This document shows, piece after piece, positions 41,359 through 47,312 of a stretch of DNA of 47,312 nucleotides. Location: positions 1 through 47,312 of the forward strand of contig NZ_PABT01000036.1 in the NCBI RefSeq assembly GCF_002699205.1. The letters run 5' to 3'. Each line of letters starts with the position of its first letter. Position 1 is the stretch's first letter. Below the pieces are notes generated by a model. It ran no database searches. It worked only from the letters and a program-made list of their open reading frames with translations, and was not told where the DNA came from. The translations under genes and the position numbers were made by a program. Origin of the DNA: Allomuricauda sp. (GTDB lineage Bacteria; Bacteroidota; Bacteroidia; Flavobacteriales; Flavobacteriaceae).

Positions 41359-42069
41359 ATGATAGGTAGAAAAACGGCACTAAAAATTAGAAAGACTCAT
41401 AGATACTTAGGTCTTTTCATTGGCATCCAATTCCTAATGTGGACTATCAGTGGTTTATATTTTAGTTGGACCGATATAGATGATATACACGGTGACCAGT
41501 TTAAGAATTTACAGTATCAGCCAAAGGCATTTCAAAACCTTTTAAGTCCTGCTCAATTAGACGTGCCAAAAGGCATACGCACAATAGAACTAAGAGATAT
41601 AAATAAAATACCCTATTACTGGATAAATGAACAACAGCTTTTCAATGCCTTAAATGGAGAACTAAAATCAGAAATAAGCAAAGACGAGGCAGTTTATGTA
41701 GCAAAACAGTATATGAAGAAAGAATTAGAAATTATTAATGTGGAGCGTATCACAGAAGTAGGCAAACAGCACGAGTATCGAGAAAGGCTATTGCCGGCTT
41801 ATGTGATATCCTATGCAGATAATGAAGCTTTAAAAGCCTATGTGTCAGTAAATGATGGGAAATTCCAAACTGTTAGGCATCGCCGTTGGCGTTGGTTCGA
41901 TTTTCTATGGATGACACATACAATGGATTATGAAGGTCGAGATAATTTTAACACCACCGTTTTAAGGGCATTCTCATTATTGGGATTAATAACAGTATTG
42001 AGTGGGTTTTTACTATGGTATACATCATCACCTACAATCAGAAAGATAATAAAAAAGAAAAATAAATAA
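41359..42069 (+). CDS. PepSY domain-containing membrane protein
   Basis: This 236-residue protein has an N-terminal helix (LGLFIGIQFLMWTISGLYF, about 17-35), a periplasmic region containing PepSY-like segments (SKDEAVYVAKQYMKKELEIINVERI) and a C-terminal helix (AFSLLGLITVLSGFLLWY). PepSY_TM proteins often act in metal reduction or siderophore-linked systems. It lies 4 bases upstream of cusB, so they are co-translated. It may assist copper reduction or assembly at the inner membrane. Confidence 0.88.
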   Translation: MIGRKTALKIRKTHRYLGLFIGIQFLMWTISGLYFSWTDIDDIHGDQFKNLQYQPKAFQNLLSPAQLDVPKGIRTIELRDINKIPYYWINEQQLFNALNGELKSEISKDEAVYVAKQYMKKELEIINVERITEVGKQHEYRERLLPAYVISYADNEALKAYVSVNDGKFQTVRHRRWRWFDFLWMTHTMDYEGRDNFNTTVLRAFSLLGLITVLSGFLLWYTSSPTIRKIIKKKNK

Positions 42070-42073
42070 TATT

Positions 42074-43876
42074 ATGAATAAAAACATCATATACATAGGT
42101 GTTGCATTAATTGTTGGCCTACTAGGTGGCTATCTAATATTTGGTGGAGGTTCTGCTGATACTGCAACAAACAAGGTTAAAGACGACCACAATCATTCAG
42201 AGGAAATTGCATCAGGTCAAATGTGGACCTGCTCAATGCACCCACAGATAATGCAACCCGAACCGGGTGATTGCCCTATATGTGGTATGGATTTAATACC
42301 TGCGGAAACAGGTGCCGATGGATTATTGGCAGACCAGTTTAAAATGACTGAAAACGCAATGGCATTAGCTAATATTCAAACAACAGTAGTAGGGTCAGGA
42401 GCCATTGAAGCAGGTACACTTAAACTATCGGGAAAAATAAGGGAAAATGAAGAGTCCAATGCTGTTCAAGTAACTTATTTTGCAGGTAGGATTGAAAAGC
42501 TTTATGTGAACTCTACAGGAGAAAGAGTTGGTAAAGGGCAGCGTTTGGCCACTATTTATTCGCCAGAATTGGTGTCCGCCCAGCAAGAACTCTTAACAGC
42601 TGCTTCCCTAAAGGAATCTCAACCTGAACTATATTCGGCTGTCCGAAACAAACTCAAATTATGGAAACTTTCAGAAAAGCAAATTAATGCTATTGAGCAG
42701 GCAGGAAAAGTGCAGGAATACTTTCCTGTATATGCCACTGTTTCAGGAACTGTTACCCATAAAATGGTGGAAGAAGGTGATTATGTAAAACTGGGTCAAC
42801 CGCTTTACAAAATAGCAAATTTAAATACTGTTTGGGCAGAGTTCGATGCGTATGAAAACCAAATAGCTTCACTAAAAGAAGGTCAAAGTATAAAAATTGT
42901 CACTAACGCATATCCAAATCAAGAGTTTGATGCTAAAATTTCATTTATAGACCCAATTCTTAATTCAGCTACAAGAACCATAGTTGTTCGTGCTGTATTA
43001 AATAATAGAAAAGACAAATTTAAACCAGGGATGTTTGTAGAAGGAAAGGTTGAAGGAGCTGAAATGCAGATGAACGAAGCCATCAATGTACCAGCAAGTG
43101 CAGTAATGTGGACAGGAGAACGTTCTGTGGTTTACGTTAAGACTAACCCTAATGAGCCAGTTTTTGAAATGCGTGAGGTATTACTTGGTAATGCTAGTGG
43201 AGACACCTATACCATTATCGAAGGATTGCAAAATGGTGATGAAATCGTAACAAACGGAACGTTTACGGTTGACGCTGCTGCTCAATTGCAAGGAAAGAAA
43301 TCTATGATGAATACTGAAGGGGGCAAAACAATGACAGGACACGAAGGGCACTTGGGGATGCAAAATGATGGTTCGGGAGATAAAATGAACAACACAAATC
43401 ATTCAGAGATGAATAAAAGAATAAAAGTTGCCGGCAAATTTCAAAATCAATTAAAAAGCGTTTTAGAAGGCTATATTCTTCTGAAGGATGCCCTTGTTAA
43501 TGACAATGCCACAGAAGCACAGACTGCAGCAAAAAAAATAGGTCAGAATCTAGCAAAGGTAGATATGAAATTATTGACTAATGAGGAAGCACATAACCAT
43601 TGGATGACGATTCAAAAAGAACTGAAAAACTCTGCAAATGCCATTGAAAACAATTCAGATATAGCAGTACAGAGAGACCATTTTAAGCATCTTTCTGCTC
43701 ATATAACAAGTGGTATAAAGCTTTTTGGAGTTAACCAAAAAGTATACCGTGATTTTTGCCCTATGGCAGATAACAATAAAGGTGCCTTTTGGTTAAGTCT
43801 CGAAGAAGAAATTCGTAATCCGTATTACGGAGAAGCAATGCTAAAATGTGGTGAAGTAAGGGAGACTTTAGAATAG
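42074..43876 (+). CDS. cusB: CusB-type periplasmic adaptor with HMBD and C-terminal DUF3347 domain
   Basis: This 600-residue membrane-fusion protein has an N-terminal anchor, then a heavy-metal-binding domain (MWTCSMHPQIMQ...CPICGMDL, residues 50-73), hairpin and barrel-sandwich regions (YSPELVSAQQELLTAASL, VSGTVTHKMVEEGDYVK), a beta-barrel/membrane-proximal region to about 410, a Met/His linker and a C-terminal DUF3347 domain (FCPMADNNKGAFWLS...NPYYGEAMLKCGEV, about 455-600). It bridges CusA and TolC and probably receives copper directly through its own DUF3347 part. It is 9 kb from cusA, an unusual split. It follows the PepSY gene by 4 bases. Confidence 0.94.
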   Translation: MNKNIIYIGVALIVGLLGGYLIFGGGSADTATNKVKDDHNHSEEIASGQMWTCSMHPQIMQPEPGDCPICGMDLIPAETGADGLLADQFKMTENAMALANIQTTVVGSGAIEAGTLKLSGKIRENEESNAVQVTYFAGRIEKLYVNSTGERVGKGQRLATIYSPELVSAQQELLTAASLKESQPELYSAVRNKLKLWKLSEKQINAIEQAGKVQEYFPVYATVSGTVTHKMVEEGDYVKLGQPLYKIANLNTVWAEFDAYENQIASLKEGQSIKIVTNAYPNQEFDAKISFIDPILNSATRTIVVRAVLNNRKDKFKPGMFVEGKVEGAEMQMNEAINVPASAVMWTGERSVVYVKTNPNEPVFEMREVLLGNASGDTYTIIEGLQNGDEIVTNGTFTVDAAAQLQGKKSMMNTEGGKTMTGHEGHLGMQNDGSGDKMNNTNHSEMNKRIKVAGKFQNQLKSVLEGYILLKDALVNDNATEAQTAAKKIGQNLAKVDMKLLTNEEAHNHWMTIQKELKNSANAIENNSDIAVQRDHFKHLSAHITSGIKLFGVNQKVYRDFCPMADNNKGAFWLSLEEEIRNPYYGEAMLKCGEVRETLE

Positions 43877-43915
43877 GTCAGCCTTAAATAAGAGTTCCAT
43901 AAAGAAATATATGCA

Positions 43916-44119
43916 ATGGTAAGAAGAGCGATGATGAGTGAGAGTAGAAGAAATAGGAGAAAAGCTGAAAGAAATAAGCGCCGAACTAAGAACAATATCA
44001 CTAAAAAAGATAGAATTATTGGAATATTGGCCCTAATCATCATATTTATTATAGCCGCTATTGCAGCGTATTTCTATTCACTTTCAAAAGCTGGGATAAA
44101 GTTGTTTAAAAAAAAATGA
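43916..44119 (+). CDS. Small basic single-TM protein
   Basis: This 67-residue protein has a strongly basic N-terminal half (SRRNRRKAERNKRRTKNN) followed by one transmembrane helix (IIGILALIIIFIIAAIAAYFY, about 34-54) and a basic tail. Its stop overlaps the start of the HMA-AraC regulator by four bases (ATGA), which supports real translation. No family recognised. It may be a small membrane partner that sequesters or tunes the regulator; this is inference from coupling only. Confidence 0.6.
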   Translation: MVRRAMMSESRRNRRKAERNKRRTKNNITKKDRIIGILALIIIFIIAAIAAYFYSLSKAGIKLFKKK

Positions 44120-44682
44120 GTTATAAAGTTCACATAAAAAATATGGTATGTCCGCGATGTATCTCTGCGGTATCTAATATTTTGCAAGAACTGAAGATAC
44201 CATATAGCTCAATAAAATTGGGAGAAGTTGAATTAACAAAATCTTTAAGCGTGGAAAATAAAAACAAGTTTTCCAAAGCACTTCAAGATATTGGATTCAG
44301 TTTAATCAACGACCGTAGAAGTCAGCTTATAGAACAGATGAAAACCTTGGTGGTAGACAAAATTTATTACTCATCAGAAGATTTGAACATTAAATGGACA
44401 GACTTTATTAGTGAAAAATTGCGCCTGGACTATAAATATTTAAGCTCACTTTTTTCATCAGTAGAGAGTATCACTTTTGAACAATATATCATTAACCAAA
44501 AAATTGAGCGTGTTAAAGAACTCATCGTTTATGACGAGTTAACCTTAAGCGAAATAGCTTTTAAGTTAAACTATAGTAGCGTTGCTTACTTAAGTAATCA
44601 GTTTAAAAAAGTTACGGGAATGACACCTACACAGTTTAAAAATAATAGAGATAAGAACAGAAAATCGCTTGATGAATTTTAG
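44116..44682 (+). CDS. AraC-family regulator with N-terminal HMA-like domain (second copy)
   Basis: This 188-residue protein has residues 1-70 resembling an HMA metal-binding fold with CxxC at Cys12-xx-Cys15 (KNMVCPRCISAV), then an AraC helix-turn-helix C-terminus (KIERVKELIVYDELTLSEIAFKLNYSSVAYLSNQFKKVTGMTPTQFK). It has the same architecture as 24731-25312, but the two are clearly diverged. One regulator flanks each side of the divergent operons, suggesting cross-regulation or different metal ranges. It is coupled to the upstream 67-residue membrane protein by an ATGA overlap. The 149-base gap after it holds only AT-rich DNA. Confidence 0.9.
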   Translation: MSYKVHIKNMVCPRCISAVSNILQELKIPYSSIKLGEVELTKSLSVENKNKFSKALQDIGFSLINDRRSQLIEQMKTLVVDKIYYSSEDLNIKWTDFISEKLRLDYKYLSSLFSSVESITFEQYIINQKIERVKELIVYDELTLSEIAFKLNYSSVAYLSNQFKKVTGMTPTQFKNNRDKNRKSLDEF

Positions 44683-44831
44683 GATATTGAGAGTTCAATG
44701 CCACTTTTATGTGGTAAAATCGATTAGTGTTTTAAATGAGTTAAAGTATTACCTATTGTAGCAAATACTTGTTTTGTATAAATCTTAATTTTAATGAATT
44801 AAATTAATTAAAATAACCAAAAATATAAACT

Positions 44832-45395
44832 ATGGAAAACAACGAAAAAAAGCCAAATAATTATTTAAAATTTTTCGCAATGATTGGCACCTCAATGGTT
44901 GCGATGTTCTTTTTGATGTACACACACTCGTATCAGATTATTGACCATTTCTGGTACAGTGAGACCCGTTTTTTTATGACCCTGATTATGGGTGGGTCGA
45001 TGGTCATTATTATGCTACTGTATATGTTGCAAATGTACAAAGACCGAAATAAGAACATTTCAATATTTGCCTTGGGTATTCTGTTGATTGTAGGTGGTAT
45101 ATGGCTGGTCAGAAGTCAGGTCACGGTTTCCGGTGTTGACTATATGGAAGGAATGATACCCCATCACTCTATAGCTATTTTAACTAGCGAACGTTCTAAA
45201 ATAAAAGATGTCAGGGTAAGGAAAATTGCCGATGAAATCATCAAGGCGCAACGTAGGGAAATAATGGAAATGCAATGGTTAATCAATGACATTAAGGAAA
45301 ATGGAATAGTGGAAACAGAAGAGGAGAGAAAGAATCGCCCAATTCCCAAATTTGAAGGTTCGCTTACCGAGGAAACAAAAAATCTAAACGACTAA
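44832..45395 (+). CDS. DUF305 family membrane protein
   Basis: This 187-residue protein has three N-terminal transmembrane helices (about 12-35, 44-62, 75-92) and a soluble part containing the DUF305 core GMIPHHSIAILTSERSKI near 105-122 and QRREIMEMQWLINDIK near 140-156. The HH motif with Met residues is a likely metal site; DUF305 proteins often accompany copper resistance. It is the last gene before the terminator at 45430-45487. The 149-base gap upstream may hold its own promoter, but I find no convincing TAnnTTTG. Confidence 0.9.
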   Translation: MENNEKKPNNYLKFFAMIGTSMVAMFFLMYTHSYQIIDHFWYSETRFFMTLIMGGSMVIIMLLYMLQMYKDRNKNISIFALGILLIVGGIWLVRSQVTVSGVDYMEGMIPHHSIAILTSERSKIKDVRVRKIADEIIKAQRREIMEMQWLINDIKENGIVETEEERKNRPIPKFEGSLTEETKNLND

Positions 45396-45429
45396 GAGAA
45401 AATAAAGGCAGCATCAATTATTTGGAGAA

Positions 45430-45487
45430 AAGTTTTCCAATAAAATCACTTGCTATCACTAGGTGATTTCTTTGGAAAGCTTTTTTT
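45430..45487 (+). terminator. Strong intrinsic terminator of the cus operon
   Basis: A long interrupted stem pairs AAAGTTTTCCAA (ending 45440) with TTGGAAAGC (from 45472) and, inside it, AATCAC with GTGATT, followed by a run of seven T's at 45481-45487. It lies about 35 bases after the DUF305 stop and ends the plus-strand copper operon. Confidence 0.75.
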
Positions 45488-45649
45488 AAGAATGGCTAGA
45501 AATTTAATAGTAAATCATCAGTTTAGAAAATTTCTTGAAATGGAATAGTATGCTGGTTTTGCTGAACATTCTACAACTTTTTCAGTGAATAACGTAACAA
45601 TATTGCCATATTCTATTCCGAAATTTGTGTTATAAAATAAGGAGTAGTT

Positions 45650-47312
45650 ATGGAATCAATTAACATATTCGAAACCAAAGAAAAGAACAGTAAACAAGGA
45701 ATAACAAAATCCTTTCCGGTAACGGGTATGACCTGTGCTGCTTGTGCAAGCAGTGTGGAGTCAATTCTTTCCCATACGGACGGTGTCAACAAGGCCACCG
45801 TAAATTTTGCTAGCAATTCCGTATTGGTTGATTATGATGAGAGCATTTCAGAAGAAAAATTACAAAACGCTTTGCGTCAAGTGGGTTATGATATCATTAT
45901 TGATACCGAAGACCCCTCGCAAGTACAACAAGAACTTCAGCAACAACATTACCAAGATATAAAAAACCGTACCATTTGGTCCGCAATTTTGACGCTGCCC
46001 ATTTTTATCCTTGGGATGTTCTTTATGGAATGGGAGCCGGGAAAATGGATTTCGTTGGTACTTACGATTCCGGTACTGTTCTGGTTTGGACGTAGTTTTT
46101 TTGGCAATGCCTTTAAACAGGCAAAGTACGGAAAGGCCAATATGGATACCTTGGTGGCCCTGAGTACAGGTATCGCCTTTCTGTTCAGTGTTTTTAATAC
46201 GCTCTTTCCTGAATTTTGGTTGAGCCGTGGTATTGACCCCCACGTGTATTACGAAGCTGCCACGGTCATCATTACGTTCATTTCCCTTGGAAAATTATTG
46301 GAAGAAAGAGCAAAATCGAATACCTCTTCCGCTATTAAAAAATTAATGGGATTACAGCCTAAAACGCTAAAGATTATTGAGAATGGTGAAGAAAAGGAAA
46401 TTCCAATATCCCAAGTTCAAGTAGGGCAAACCATTTTGGTACGCCCAGGCGAGAAAATTCCCGTAGATGGTCAAGTGTCAAAAGGAAGTTCATATGTAGA
46501 TGAAAGTATGATTACAGGGGAACCTGTCCCAGTGCAAAAATCTACAGAAGAGAAAGTTTTTGCAGGAACCGTCAACCAAAAGGGGAGTTTTCAATTCACT
46601 GCCGAAAAAGTGGGTGGTGAAACTTTGTTGTCTCAAATCATCAAAATGGTACAGGAAGCTCAGGGAAGTAAGGCACCTGTACAAAAATTGGTCGATAAAA
46701 TAGCGGGAATATTTGTTCCCATCGTATTGGGTATATCCATCATCACATTTATTGTTTGGATGTTTGTCGGTGGCGACAACGCATTTTCCCAAGCCTTACT
46801 AACCTCGGTAGCGGTATTGGTCATTGCTTGCCCTTGCGCTTTGGGATTGGCGACACCAACAGCGATTATGGTGGGCATAGGAAAAGGCGCAGAAAACAAT
46901 ATTCTCATTAAAGATGCTGAAAGTTTAGAGCTCGGTCATAAGGTCAATGCTGTAATTCTCGATAAAACGGGCACTATTACCCAAGGAAAACCTTTGGTAA
47001 CAGATATTCATTGGGCTGAGGACACTAAAGGAGTGGAAAAATGCGAACAAATTCTATTAGCGATTGAAGCTCAGTCGGAACATCCACTAGCCGAAGCCGT
47101 AGTCAACCATTTTAAGGAACAAGGTGTTCAGCCCGCTGAAATTGCCTCTTTCGAAAGTATCACCGGAATGGGTGTCAAGGCAGAATTGGAAAATAGCAGA
47201 CCGTACTTTGTAGGCAACCACAAGCTAATGGTCGAAAATGCTATTCAAATCGATACTGCTTTAATAGAAGTATCTGAAAATCTTGAAGACCAGGCAAAAA
47301 CCGTCATATTCT
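45650..47312 (+). CDS. copA: Copper-translocating P-type ATPase, CPC type (CopA), cut by window end
   Basis: The first 554 residues are visible and open at the right edge. Start ATG 45650 follows a good AAGGAG. It has an N-terminal HMA domain with Cys29-Ala-Ala-Cys32 (VTGMTCAAC), six helices, the actuator MITGEPVPV, the transmembrane Cys394-Pro395-Cys396 metal site ([13 protein letters not shown]), and Asp438 in DKTGTITQG, then the [10 protein letters not shown] nucleotide-domain motif. This is a P1B-1 Cu(I) exporter, distinct from CopB at the left end. It is separated from the DUF305 gene by a terminator and a further 162-base region (45488-45649) that holds its leader; no clear promoter is seen there. 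Confidence 0.95.
   Translation, partial: MESINIFETKEKNSKQGITKSFPVTGMTCAACASSVESILSHTDGVNKATVNFASNSVLVDYDESISEEKLQNALRQVGYDIIIDTEDPSQVQQELQQQHYQDIKNRTIWSAILTLPIFILGMFFMEWEPGKWISLVLTIPVLFWFGRSFFGNAFKQAKYGKANMDTLVALSTGIAFLFSVFNTLFPEFWLSRGIDPHVYYEAATVIITFISLGKLLEERAKSNTSSAIKKLMGLQPKTLKIIENGEEKEIPISQVQVGQTILVRPGEKIPVDGQVSKGSSYVDESMITGEPVPVQKSTEEKVFAGTVNQKGSFQFTAEKVGGETLLSQIIKMVQEAQGSKAPVQKLVDKIAGIFVPIVLGISIITFIVWMFVGGDNAFSQALLTSVAVLVIACPCALGLATPTAIMVGIGKGAENNILIKDAESLELGHKVNAVILDKTGTITQGKPLVTDIHWAEDTKGVEKCEQILLAIEAQSEHPLAEAVVNHFKEQGVQPAEIASFESITGMGVKAELENSRPYFVGNHKLMVENAIQIDTALIEVSENLEDQAKTVIF

Noticed and set aside
45488..45649. Possible promoter for copA (TTG ... GAAATTTG near 45602-45626)
   Set aside because: The spacing between the candidate elements is about 14 bases, too short for the Bacteroidota consensus, so it is not called.

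Overview
The window is AT-rich DNA from a member of the Bacteroidota, most likely a flavobacterium. The reasons are an RteC-family conjugative-element regulator, two HYC_CC_PP-type proteins, TAnnTTTG -7 promoter elements, DUF3347 proteins and little use of Shine-Dalgarno sites. Nearly every gene belongs to a copper/silver resistance and metabolic stress island, and the truncated rteC and IS21-like DNA at the left edge suggest it is carried by an integrative conjugative element. I see no rRNA, tRNA or CRISPR.

Layout. (1) 1-660: a possible IS21-family terminus abutting a C-terminally truncated rteC. (2) 688-24658, all on the minus strand with short or overlapping junctions: an MFS exporter; a CPH-type copper ATPase (CopB); a nucleotide-ribose block (97-aa protein, secreted protein, PRPP synthetase, AMP/thymidine phosphorylase, beta-CASP RNase, ATP-cone nuclease, tandem Usp); a fermentative glycolysis block (D-lactate dehydrogenase, phosphofructokinase, dicarboxylate symporter, class I aldolase, methyltransferase, archaeal-type GAPDH); NhaA, a type II NADH dehydrogenase and a second Usp; a train of small metal-linked membrane, His-rich and Met-rich proteins; and a cytochrome-porin-cytochrome set. 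(3) 24731-28962: the regulatory hub, with an HMA-AraC fusion regulator, two HYC_CC_PP proteins and a TonB-dependent receptor behind a promoter bracketed by two palindromes. (4) 29065-45395, plus strand: CusA, a TolC-type channel, a multicopper oxidase fused to a beta-barrel-like domain, an APC permease, DUF302, two DUF3347 proteins, a haem-binding protein, a structured intergenic region, a tiny Cys-rich membrane protein, an ion channel, NTF2-like and PepSY proteins, CusB, a small membrane protein, a second HMA-AraC regulator and a DUF305 protein, closed by a strong terminator. (5) 45650-end: a CPC-type copper ATPase (CopA) running off the window.

How the genes may work together. The metal side has cytoplasmic export (CopA, CopB, CopZ-like HMA), periplasm-to-outside efflux (CusA, CusB, TolC), periplasmic oxidation (multicopper oxidase) and many Met/His/Cys-rich binding proteins. 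The metabolic side encodes a partial lactate-forming glycolysis built from non-homologous or metal-independent isoenzymes, plus a respiratory NADH dehydrogenase without Fe-S clusters and a Na+/H+ antiporter. I infer that this cargo bypasses central-metabolism steps that copper poisons (Fe-S enzymes, GAPDH, the sodium-pumping NADH dehydrogenase). This integrated hypothesis is the most interesting reading of the window. Other notable points are two diverged stem-loop units at 39847-40066, a poly-A frameshift in a cytochrome signal peptide, and a shared TGTTAAACA motif next to copper genes.
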